DNA of 64,000 nt from Arhodomonas sp051195215 (GTDB lineage: Bacteria > Pseudomonadota > Gammaproteobacteria > Nitrococcales > Nitrococcaceae). The stretch is taken from the NCBI RefSeq assembly GCF_051195215.1, contig NZ_JBNAZM010000019.1:23749-87748 (forward strand), in the 5' to 3' direction. This document shows positions 1 through 8,336 of the stretch, in pieces. The translations under genes were made by a program, and so were the position numbers. Within the stretch, counting starts at the first letter, position 1; every line of letters begins with the position of its first letter. The notes below the pieces were generated by a model. The model worked only from the letters and a program-made list of their open reading frames with translations, ran no database searches and had not been told where the DNA came from.

Positions 1-3000
1 CGCAGATGACCGTTGCGGGCCGGCCCGTGCCTGCCGGTGGGCTTCGCATCGAGGTTCGCAGCCGGCGGGAACATGACAGCACCGAGGTGCTGCACGCCGT
101 GGCGAACGCCAGCCCGACCGAGCCCGCGATCTTCCACCAGACGCTCTCCCTCCCGATCCCGGGTGCTGAAAGCCAGACGCATTTCGACGAGATCTACGAC
201 TGGTGCCGGGAGCACGAGCTCGTTCACTCGGGCTTCATGAAGATCGACGGCGTCGTCCATCACCGTCCGGACGACTGGGTCGCCGAGCTGCAGCTCGCGC
301 CAGAGCACCGGGCAACCGCCGACGCCTTCGCCTTCCATCCGGCGCTTTTCGAGGGCGGCCTGCTCGGCGGTGGCATCGCGCTCAGCATGCTGCACGCGGA
401 TTCCGATGGGCCGGGACTCTACCTCCCGTTGACGTTCGAGTCCTTCCAGGCGTCGGGCTCGCTGGGCAGCCGCTGCTTCGTGCGGGTTCCGGCACGCTCG
501 ATAAGCCGTGACGACGAGCTGATACGGCTCGCGGTGGAGTTTTACGACGAGCAGGGCCGCCAGGTCGCCGAGATCGGGCAATTCGTGGCGAAGCGCGTGC
601 CCGAGGCCGGCGCGCTGGACGTGCGTGAGGACGGGCCCGGGACGAAGCCGGCGCGCCAGGCGAGGCCCGCCGGTACCCAGGCAGCCGCTGCACCCACCGG
701 ACACAGTGAGGCGATGACGTCACTGCTGCGCAGACTCGTCGCGGAGCGATTGGACTGTTCCGCCGACCAGGTCGGCATCCACGCGGGATACTACGACCTG
801 GGCCTCGCCTCCGCCGATCTCCTCTCCCTGGTCTCCGATCTGGAGAACGCGCTCTCGCTGTCGCTGTCGCCCACGCTCCTGTTCGAACACAAGACGATCT
901 CGGCGCTCGCCGCCTGGCTGGAGACGCAGACGGATGCCCCGACGTCCGGGGCATCCCGCGACGGGACGGATCCGGCGCGGAGCCCGGTGGAGCGTTCGCA
1001 GGTGTCGGAGGCGGCGCACAGCGGGCTCCGGGAAGCGCTGATCGACGAGATCGCGGCGCTGCTGAGCATCCCGGCCGAGGCAGTCGAACCGACGAGCGAT
1101 TTCGCGGAGTTCGGGCTTGACTGGACGGCCTGCGCGCAGCTTACCAGCCGGCTGAACGAGCGCTACGAGCTGTCGCTGGACTCCACCGTCTTCTCGCAGT
1201 GCCGCTGCGTCGACGCCCTCGCGGCATTCCTGGCGGATCCGAAACCGGCCGCCGGCGGTCCGGCCGACGCCTACGCACGCTCCCTCGGCGCCGCGCCGCC
1301 TGGCGTTGCCGCGCCAGAGGACACGGGAAGCCGCCCGCTGCTTCAGAGCCTGTCCGAAACGGGCGACGAAGCCGTCTTTGAAGCGGCGCTGGACGGCCGC
1401 GAGCCGTTCCTCAGGGATCACCGCGTGCGTGGCGACCTGGTTCTGCCCGGCGTGGTGCACCTGGAGCTGGCGCACCAGGCCGTCCGTCACGCCCTCGGCG
1501 ATCCCGAACCGAATCGCGTACACCTGGACGATATCGTGTGGTTGCGCCCGGCGGTCTGTGGCACGGACGGCCTGAAACTGCGCATCACGGTTCGGCATCA
1601 GGCGGGCGGCGCGGCCGGGTTCAACATCGAGCATGTCCACGATGACGGCGCCCTCACCCTGTGCAGCCGCGGGCGTGCGCGCCTGGGCGATGCCGACGAG
1701 CGCCACGTCGACCTGGATGCGCTGCGCGCGGCGACTGGCGCCGCCGCCCACGACCACGCCTGGTTCTACGACTTCTACACCCGCGCGGGGCTGGACTACG
1801 GCCCGGCGCAACGCTCGGTACGGGAGATCCGCACCGGGCAGGACGCGCAGAATCGCTCCCAGGTGCTCGCTGAGCTGCACACCCCGGGGGAAGCCGGATT
1901 CGCCGGCCGTCTGCGCCTGCACCCGAGTATCGCGGACGGCGCCCTGCAGGCGACCCTCGGGCTGTGGCTAAGCGGCGAAGGCACCAGCGGCGACTCCATG
2001 CGCGTGGCGCTGCCCTTCAGCCTGCAACGTCTGCACACGCTACGGCCGACGCCCGAACGGGCCTACGCCTGGGTTCGCCACCAGGCGAACAGTGACGCGA
2101 AAGCCGGCTCCGCACGGCTGGACGTCACCATCGTGGACGAGCATGGCAATGTGTGTGCCGAGCTCGACGGCCTCGGCACCCGCGTACTTGCCAGCGACGG
2201 CGAATCGGAGGGGAAAGCCCCCTCGCCCAGGCGTCCGGCTTCCAGCCACGCGTCCGCGCCCGGCGACAGTCCGCAATCGAACAGTAGTCCCGGCGTCCGA
2301 GCGGTGGCGTCGAACGCGGACACGGACATCGCCATCGTCGGTGTGAACGGGCGGTACCCGGAAGCCGCAGACCTCGACGCCTTCTGGGAGAACCTGCGCA
2401 GCGGGCGCGACTGCATTCGGGAGATCCCCAGGGAGCGCTGGGATCGCCGGCGCCTCTTGGAGGGCAACGATCAGCCGGCCACCCGGTGGGGCGGCTTCCT
2501 TGACGGCATCGACCGCTTCGACCCGCTGTTCTTCCAGATCTCGATGCTGGAAGCGGACTATCTCGACCCCCAGGAACGGCTCTTCCTCGAATGCGCCCAC
2601 CACGCCCTGGAGGACGCCGGCTACACCGGCCAATCCCTCGCTCGTGCCCTGGAGGGACGGACCGGCGGCGCCAGGGGGCGGGACGTCGGCGTGTTCGTCG
2701 GCGTGATGTATCAGGAATACCAGCTGTACGGGGCACAGGCACAGGCCCTCGGCCAGCCCGTCGCACTCTCGGGCAGCGCATCCACGGTGGCCAACCGGGT
2801 CTCGTACTTCTACGACTTCCACGGCCCGAGCATGGCCGTCGACACCATGTGCTCCTCGTCGCTCACGTCGATCCACCTGGCGTGCGAATCGATCCGCAGC
2901 GGTCAGTGCGGCGCGGCGCTCGCCGGTGGTGTGAACCTGAGCCCCCACCCCAACAAGTACCTCATGCTCGGCCAGCGCCACTTCCTCTCCAGCGACGGGC

Positions 3001-6000
3001 GCTGCCGGAGCTTCGGCGAGGGCGGCGATGGCTACGTGCCCGGCGAAGGCGTGGGGGCCGTCCTGCTCAAGCCGCTGCAGGCCGCGGTTGCGGATGGCGA
3101 CCACATCTACGGCGTGATCAAGGGCACGGCGCTCAACCACGGCGGGCGCACCACGGGGTACTCCGTACCGAGCCCGGTCGCCCAGGGCGAGGTGATCGCC
3201 AACGCCCTGTCGGTGGCGGGGGTGGACCCGCGCTCGCTGACTTACCTGGAAGCCCACGGCACGGGCACCTCGCTGGGGGATCCCATCGAGATCGACGGCG
3301 TGATGAAGGCCTTCCAGCAAGCCGGGGGCGTGCCCGAGCACTGTGCGATCGGCTCGGTCAAGTCCAACATCGGGCACGGCGAAAGCGCCGCCGGGATCGC
3401 CGGGGTCACCAAGGTACTGCTGCAGATGCAACACGGCGAGCTGGTGCCCAGCCTCCATTCCAGCCGCCTGAATCCGCACATCAAGTTCGATCGCACGCCC
3501 CTGCGGGTGCAGCAGCGGGTGGAGCCCTGGCGCCGGCCCGAGCGGGAGGTCGCCGGCGAGCCCCGGGCATTGCCGCGAATCGCCGGCGTGTCGGGCTTCG
3601 GCGCCGGCGGCTCGAACGCGCACGTCATCCTCGCCGAGTACATCCCGGAACCGGAGACGTCTCGCGCCCCGGCGGGTCCGTCGGTACCCGCGCTGTTCGT
3701 GTTGTCGGCCATGAGCGGGGAGCAGGTCGTCCAGCAGGCGCAACGGCTCTCCGCGCGCCTGGCGCAGCTCGACGATGGCGAACTTCACTCCGTGGCCTGG
3801 ACGCTGCAGACCGGCCGGCTGGCGCTGGATGAGAGGCTCGCGTTCGCCGCCTCCTCCATACGGGATGCCCGCGCCGTGCTGGACGCGTATGCGGCCGCTC
3901 CCGACCAACCGGGGCCGTGGCTGCGCGGCACGGTGCGCCCGGGACAGGAACCCGCCCCGGAGGCGCTGGCCGCTGCCGTATCCGCCTGGCGGGCGCATGC
4001 CGAACACGAGGAGCTGCTGACTCTTTGGACCAAGGGCGCCGAGGTGGACTGGGACGCCGTGCGGCCGGCTTCCGTGCGTCCGCGACGCATCAGTCTCCCC
4101 GGGTACCCGTTCGCGCGGGATCGCTGCTGGGTGGATATCGACGTTCCGGGGGAAGCCTCCGCCACCGCCCTGCCGCCTGCCGCCACGACGACGGCGGAAG
4201 CGCCGGCGCCGGAGGGCGAGCTGGTACTCCTGTCACCCGTATGGCGCGCGCAGCGCGATACCGCCTCGCGGGAAGACCGCGTGCCTGGCGGAAACGCGCC
4301 GGACGCGGAACGCCACGTTCTCGTCGTCGCCCGGCCGGGGAACGCGCTGGCGGCGTCACTGGTAGCCACCCTGGGCCCGGACGTCCACACCGAGGTGATC
4401 GACCTCGCCGGGGACTCGCTGGCCACTCAGTACGAGCAGCTGGCGACGCGCCTGTGCGAGCGGATTCGCGGCCTGCTCGAACGCGGGGTGCGCCGGCGGA
4501 CGATCCTGCAAGTCACCGTGGTCGGCGCCGCCGGGGGCGACGAGCGGCAACGCCTGGGTTGCCTGGGCGGAGTGGCCGGATTGCTGAAGACGGCCCATCA
4601 GGAGAACCCGCTCCTGCTCACCCAGTACGTCGAGTGTCTCGACGAGCCGTCCGCCGGCCTCGTGGCGTCCCGCCTCGCGCAGGAAGCACGTCTCGAAAGC
4701 CCGGTGGAGGTCCGCTACCGGGACGGGCAGCGCTGGACCATGACGTTCGAGCCGGTGCCCGATAGCGCGCCGGCCGCCCCCTTCCGGCGAGACGGCGTGT
4801 ACCTGGTCACCGGCGGCGCCGGGGCGCTCGGCCTGGTCGTGGCGCGCGACATCGCGGCATCGGCGGGTGAGGCCACGGTGGTCCTGGTCGGCCGTTCCGA
4901 GCTGCGGGAGGACCAGCAGCGCGCCCTGGACACGCTCCGCTCAACGGGGCTCACCGTCGAATACCGGCGCGCCGACGTGGCGGAAAGAAATGCGGTCGCC
5001 GACCTGCTGGCCGACGTTACGCGGGCCCATGGCCCGCTGACTGGCATCGTGCACAGCGCCGGCGTGATCCGGGATGGCTTGCTCGCAGGCAAGCCCACCG
5101 ACGATGTCCGGCACGTGCTCGGCCCCAAAGTGGCGGGCCTCGTCCATCTCGACGAGCTGAGCCGCGAGCAGCCGCTGGAATGCTTCCTCTGCTTCTCCTC
5201 GATCGGCGGGACGTTCGGCAACGCCGGGCAAGGCGACTACGCGGCCGCCAACGCCTTCATGGATGCCTATGCGGGCTACCGCAACGGCCTGGTGGACGCC
5301 GGACGCTGCAGCGGCAGAACCGTTTCCATTGCCTGGCCACTGTGGGACGAGGGCGGCATGGGCCTGGATGGCCCGGTCAGGGAGCGACTGGAGCGCGCCG
5401 GCCTCGCACCGCTCGACACGCCCCGGGGTCTCCAGGCCATGCGGCTCGCCCTGGGCGCGGCGAACGATGGGCTCGACACCGGACGGGTCGTCGTCCTCGT
5501 GGGCGAGCGCAGCCGGCTGCTCGCGGAGCTCGTGAAGGAAGACCGCGCCGAGGCGCTCGGCCATGGGGCCGCGAATCCGGCGCCGGAGCGAGCGACCCCC
5601 GCGCAGAGCGAGACAGCCGGCGAGCCACAGCAATCCGGACATTCGCGCGGCTTCGAGGACCGGGCCATCGCGCAGTTGCGGCGCGTACTGGCCGCCGCGC
5701 TCAAACTCGCACCGGGCCGCATCGATCCGGATGCGTCTCTGGAGCGTTACGGCATGGATTCCGTCATCGCCGTGGACGTGGTCTCGAAACTCGAGAGCGC
5801 ATTCGGCCCCCTGTCGAGCACCCTGCTGCTGGAAGTCCAGACCATACGCGCGCTGGCCCGGCACCTGCTCGAAGAGCACCCGGCGCAGGCGCAGACCTGG
5901 ATCGGCGTCGACCGCGAATCGGAAGCCGCCCCCGCGGAAACCGCCGGAGCGAACGAGGCGGAATCCAACGCACCCGATCAAGACACTGCCCACTCGGTGA

Positions 6001-8297
6001 CCGCTCCCACTCCGAGCTCGGGCCCACGGGTGGAAGAACCCCGAAGCGACGACATCGCCATCATCGGCGTCACGGGCCGCTACCCGATGGCCGAAGACCT
6101 GGAGGCTTTCTGGGCCAACCTGCGGGACGGTCGGGACTGCGTCACCGAGTTACCGGCCGAACGGTGGGCGGATGAGGGCTTCGACCCATCCGGACTGCCG
6201 CCTGCCTGGGGCTCGTTCCTCGACGGTATCGACCAGTTCGACCCCCTGTTCTTCGGCATCTCGCCGCGGGAAGCCGCCGCCATGGATCCCCAGCAGCGGC
6301 TCTACCTGGAGACCGTGTGGCTGCTCTTCGAACACAGCGGGATTACCCAGCAGGTGCTCGAACAGCGGTACCGGCGCAACGTGGGCGTCTACGTGGGCAG
6401 CCAGTACCAGATGTATCGCACCGACGGGGGCGATGCCGGACTCGCCGCCCTGACCTCGGCGGCGTCCTACAACCTCATCGCGAACCGGGTATCCCACTTC
6501 TTCGGCCTCGAAGGACCGAGCCTGGCGGTCGACAGCATGTGCACGTCATCGACCATGGCCATCCACCTGGCCTGCGCCGACCTGCTGCGAGGCGAAACCG
6601 AGCTCGCCGTGGCCGGGGGTGTCAACCTGACCGTCCATCCGGAGAAGTACCAGGCGCTCTCCGAGATGCAGCTGCTGGGCAGCACGCCGGGCAGCCGCAG
6701 CTTTCATGGCGGCGACGGCTACATTCCGGCGGAGGCGGTGGGCGCCGTGCTGCTCAAACCCCTGGAGGCCGCGTTGCGCGACGGCGATGACATCCGCGCC
6801 GTTATCAAGAGTACTGCCTCCATGCACGGCGGCCGAGCCAACGGTTTCATGACACCGAGCCACCGCACCCGGGTCAACGTCATGCGCCGCGCCCTGGAGC
6901 GCGCCGGCGTCGAGCCGGAGTCGATCGGATACGTGGAAGCCTCGGCGGAAGGGTCCGCGATGGCCGATAACGTCGAGGTCCGGGCGCTGCGGGAAGTCTT
7001 CCAGGGAACCACCGAGCCCGTGGCACTGGGCACCGTGAAGTCCAACCTCGGACATCCGGAGGCCGCCTCCGGCATCGCCCAGATCACCAAGGTAGTGCTG
7101 CAGCTGGAACACGGTGAGTTGCCGCCGTTCGTCGAGGTCGGCCAGCCCGACGAGGCCCTGGACCTGGCGGACACCCCGCTTCACTTCTGTGACCGGCTCT
7201 CTCCCTGGCAGCCGCGCTCCCAGGCCGACGCCAACGGCCGCCCCGCCCCACTCCGCGCGCTGGTCAACTCGGTGGCGGCCGGGGGCAGCCACGTCAGCCT
7301 CGTGGTCGAAGCCCCGCCGCCCGCGGAGCCCGTCGACGAGCCGACAGCATCCCCGGCCGACGATTTCCAGCTCGTCCTGCTGTCGGCGCGAACCCCGCGG
7401 CAGCTGCGCGTCGCCGCCCAGCGCCTGCACGATTACCTGCAGGCGGAGCGCCCGGCGAGCCTGGCGGACATCGCCTACACCACGCAGCTCGGGCGCGAAG
7501 CGCTCGACGAGCGCCTCGCCGTCGTGGCCCGCAGCCGCGAGGAGCTCGCCGATACCCTGGCGCACTACTTCGCCAGCGACCAGCCCGAGAGCGACGCCGA
7601 GTCCCTGCTGCGCGGCGGCGGCTCCCTCTACACCGGCAACGCCGATCGCGATCCGGGCGCACTCGCCGTCGCCCTCTCGGGCGCCCGGGGCGAGCAGCTC
7701 CTCGCGGGCCTCGTCGCCGACCGGGATCTCGAACGGCTCGCCGAGCTCTGGGTTGCCGGCGCCGACATACCCTGGCGAGGCCTGCACGACGGTCGCCGCA
7801 AGCTGGTTCCCCTGCCCGCGACGGTATTCGACCGTCGCCGCTGCTGGATCGGCCGCTCCGCGCGGACGCCGGCGTACGAGCAGAGCGCCGGTATCGACGA
7901 CGGCGCCGGCGCCCTGGACACCCGTCCGGCGCCGGCGCAGGACCACCCGGAGGCCACCGACGCGGAGCGAACCATGGTGGACGCCTGGTCGCAGCTTCTC
8001 GAGTTGGCACCCGACGAGCTCGAGCCAACGAGCGACTTCTTCGCCCTGGGCGGCGGATCCCTGATGGCGTCCCGGCTCGTCAATCTGCTCAAGCAGCAGA
8101 CCGGCGTCGAGCTCTCCGTGCAGGCGGTTTTCGAATCCCCCCGGCTTTCCGACCTGGCGTCGGTGCTGGCGCAGCACATGGCGGCGGCAACGAACGGTGC
8201 GGATCAGGACGTCGACATCGACCGCGTCCTCGAAAGCATCGCGCTCATCGAGGAGATGAGCGAGGCGGATCTCGAGGCACTGGAGTCGCAGAACTAG
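1..8297 (+). CDS. trans-AT PKS, 5'-partial: DHlike-ACP-ACP(Ser-less)-DH-KS-KR-ACP-KS0-PCP
   Basis: The frame is open to the left edge and translation begins inside a domain, so the true start lies upstream; residues here count from the first ATG at 6. Visible order: a DH-like fragment (1-200), ACP (235-310, Ser269), a carrier fold with Trp373 where Ser belongs (335-411), a complete DH (450-745; His472 in HxxxGxxxxP, Asp644 and Gln648 in DxxxQ), KS (775-1215; Cys949, His1084, His1124), KR (NADPH loop GGAGALG near 1605, Tyr1745), ACP (Ser1919), KS0 (about 2014-2435) and an NRPS-style PCP (Ser2685 in LGGGS). The last 40 residues form an acidic helix ending in EEMSEADLEALESQN, typical of a C-terminal docking segment. 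There is no AT domain; malonyl loading is expected from the discrete AT encoded at 57807. The stop is an amber codon, and the NRPS gene follows in the same frame 12 codons later. Confidence 0.93.
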   Translation, partial: QMTVAGRPVPAGGLRIEVRSRREHDSTEVLHAVANASPTEPAIFHQTLSLPIPGAESQTHFDEIYDWCREHELVHSGFMKIDGVVHHRPDDWVAELQLAPEHRATADAFAFHPALFEGGLLGGGIALSMLHADSDGPGLYLPLTFESFQASGSLGSRCFVRVPARSISRDDELIRLAVEFYDEQGRQVAEIGQFVAKRVPEAGALDVREDGPGTKPARQARPAGTQAAAAPTGHSEAMTSLLRRLVAERLDCSADQVGIHAGYYDLGLASADLLSLVSDLENALSLSLSPTLLFEHKTISALAAWLETQTDAPTSGASRDGTDPARSPVERSQVSEAAHSGLREALIDEIAALLSIPAEAVEPTSDFAEFGLDWTACAQLTSRLNERYELSLDSTVFSQCRCVDALAAFLADPKPAAGGPADAYARSLGAAPPGVAAPEDTGSRPLLQSLSETGDEAVFEAALDGREPFLRDHRVRGDLVLPGVVHLELAHQAVRHALGDPEPNRVHLDDIVWLRPAVCGTDGLKLRITVRHQAGGAAGFNIEHVHDDGALTLCSRGRARLGDADERHVDLDALRAATGAAAHDHAWFYDFYTRAGLDYGPAQRSVREIRTGQDAQNRSQVLAELHTPGEAGFAGRLRLHPSIADGALQATLGLWLSGEGTSGDSMRVALPFSLQRLHTLRPTPERAYAWVRHQANSDAKAGSARLDVTIVDEHGNVCAELDGLGTRVLASDGESEGKAPSPRRPASSHASAPGDSPQSNSSPGVRAVASNADTDIAIVGVNGRYPEAADLDAFWENLRSGRDCIREIPRERWDRRRLLEGNDQPATRWGGFLDGIDRFDPLFFQISMLEADYLDPQERLFLECAHHALEDAGYTGQSLARALEGRTGGARGRDVGVFVGVMYQEYQLYGAQAQALGQPVALSGSASTVANRVSYFYDFHGPSMAVDTMCSSSLTSIHLACESIRSGQCGAALAGGVNLSPHPNKYLMLGQRHFLSSDGRCRSFGEGGDGYVPGEGVGAVLLKPLQAAVADGDHIYGVIKGTALNHGGRTTGYSVPSPVAQGEVIANALSVAGVDPRSLTYLEAHGTGTSLGDPIEIDGVMKAFQQAGGVPEHCAIGSVKSNIGHGESAAGIAGVTKVLLQMQHGELVPSLHSSRLNPHIKFDRTPLRVQQRVEPWRRPEREVAGEPRALPRIAGVSGFGAGGSNAHVILAEYIPEPETSRAPAGPSVPALFVLSAMSGEQVVQQAQRLSARLAQLDDGELHSVAWTLQTGRLALDERLAFAASSIRDARAVLDAYAAAPDQPGPWLRGTVRPGQEPAPEALAAAVSAWRAHAEHEELLTLWTKGAEVDWDAVRPASVRPRRISLPGYPFARDRCWVDIDVPGEASATALPPAATTTAEAPAPEGELVLLSPVWRAQRDTASREDRVPGGNAPDAERHVLVVARPGNALAASLVATLGPDVHTEVIDLAGDSLATQYEQLATRLCERIRGLLERGVRRRTILQVTVVGAAGGDERQRLGCLGGVAGLLKTAHQENPLLLTQYVECLDEPSAGLVASRLAQEARLESPVEVRYRDGQRWTMTFEPVPDSAPAAPFRRDGVYLVTGGAGALGLVVARDIAASAGEATVVLVGRSELREDQQRALDTLRSTGLTVEYRRADVAERNAVADLLADVTRAHGPLTGIVHSAGVIRDGLLAGKPTDDVRHVLGPKVAGLVHLDELSREQPLECFLCFSSIGGTFGNAGQGDYAAANAFMDAYAGYRNGLVDAGRCSGRTVSIAWPLWDEGGMGLDGPVRERLERAGLAPLDTPRGLQAMRLALGAANDGLDTGRVVVLVGERSRLLAELVKEDRAEALGHGAANPAPERATPAQSETAGEPQQSGHSRGFEDRAIAQLRRVLAAALKLAPGRIDPDASLERYGMDSVIAVDVVSKLESAFGPLSSTLLLEVQTIRALARHLLEEHPAQAQTWIGVDRESEAAPAETAGANEAESNAPDQDTAHSVTAPTPSSGPRVEEPRSDDIAIIGVTGRYPMAEDLEAFWANLRDGRDCVTELPAERWADEGFDPSGLPPAWGSFLDGIDQFDPLFFGISPREAAAMDPQQRLYLETVWLLFEHSGITQQVLEQRYRRNVGVYVGSQYQMYRTDGGDAGLAALTSAASYNLIANRVSHFFGLEGPSLAVDSMCTSSTMAIHLACADLLRGETELAVAGGVNLTVHPEKYQALSEMQLLGSTPGSRSFHGGDGYIPAEAVGAVLLKPLEAALRDGDDIRAVIKSTASMHGGRANGFMTPSHRTRVNVMRRALERAGVEPESIGYVEASAEGSAMADNVEVRALREVFQGTTEPVALGTVKSNLGHPEAASGIAQITKVVLQLEHGELPPFVEVGQPDEALDLADTPLHFCDRLSPWQPRSQADANGRPAPLRALVNSVAAGGSHVSLVVEAPPPAEPVDEPTASPADDFQLVLLSARTPRQLRVAAQRLHDYLQAERPASLADIAYTTQLGREALDERLAVVARSREELADTLAHYFASDQPESDAESLLRGGGSLYTGNADRDPGALAVALSGARGEQLLAGLVADRDLERLAELWVAGADIPWRGLHDGRRKLVPLPATVFDRRRCWIGRSARTPAYEQSAGIDDGAGALDTRPAPAQDHPEATDAERTMVDAWSQLLELAPDELEPTSDFFALGGGSLMASRLVNLLKQQTGVELSVQAVFESPRLSDLASVLAQHMAAATNGADQDVDIDRVLESIALIEEMSEADLEALESQN
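6..620 (+). other. Diverged double-hotdog domain (DH / pyran synthase / branching type), truncated
   Basis: Residues 1-200 resemble the C-terminal half of a PKS dehydratase: they end with a YDEQGR-VAEIGQF strand. Key positions are altered. The usual DxxxQ/H appears as FHPALFEGGLL (Glu for Asp, Leu for Gln/His), and the YGPxFQ strand is replaced by VHSGFMKID. The HxxxGxxxxP half is outside the window. Two carrier folds follow directly. It is therefore unlikely to be an ordinary dehydratase. A pyran-synthase-like, branching or non-catalytic domain are all possible, and I cannot choose between them. Confidence 0.55.
1008..1239 (+). other. Carrier-protein fold lacking the phosphopantetheine serine (Ser to Trp)
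   Basis: The second of two tandem carriers keeps the helical pattern (LIDEIAALLSIPAEAVEPTS, then EFGLDWTACAQL), but the invariant Ser of GxDS is Trp373, codon TGG at 1122-1124. TGG is one base from the Ser codon TCG. As written, it cannot be loaded by a phosphopantetheinyl transferase. The preceding carrier keeps its Ser (GLAS, Ser269). Confidence 0.8.
6045..7308 (+). other. Non-condensing ketosynthase (KS0)
   Basis: The fold and nucleophile are intact (DSMCTSS, Cys2179), and the second His is present in KSNLGHPEA. The first catalytic His, normally in EAHGTGT, is lost: the sequence reads VEASAEGSA with Ser2313 at that position. KSs without this His can bind an acyl chain but cannot decarboxylate malonyl, so this unit should pass the chain to the following PCP (Ser2685) without extending it. 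That fits a hand-over point to the NRPS encoded next. Confidence 0.88.
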
Positions 8298-8321
8298 CTG
8301 CTGAAGTCGCAGAACCAGCTG
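8280..8321 (+). repeat. Tandem 21-bp direct repeat spanning the stop codon between the PKS and NRPS genes
   Basis: The copies lie at 8280-8300 and 8301-8321 and differ at 2 of 21 positions. Copy 1 contains the amber stop (TAG, 8295-8297); the matching codon in copy 2 is CAG (8313-8321 reads AAC CAG CTG overall). Reading straight through gives a Leu/Gln-rich helix-like stretch that joins the two proteins in frame. Translated motif: L-(E/K)-S-Q-N-(stop/Q)-L. Confidence 0.9.
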
Positions 8322-8336
8322 AAGGAACAAGCGATG
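8322..8336 (+). promoter_or_regulatory. Ribosome binding site and start of the NRPS gene
   Basis: AAGGAA at 8322-8327 lies 6 nt before ATG at 8334, so independent initiation of the NRPS is plausible even though the frame is continuous with the upstream gene apart from the amber codon. Confidence 0.6.
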
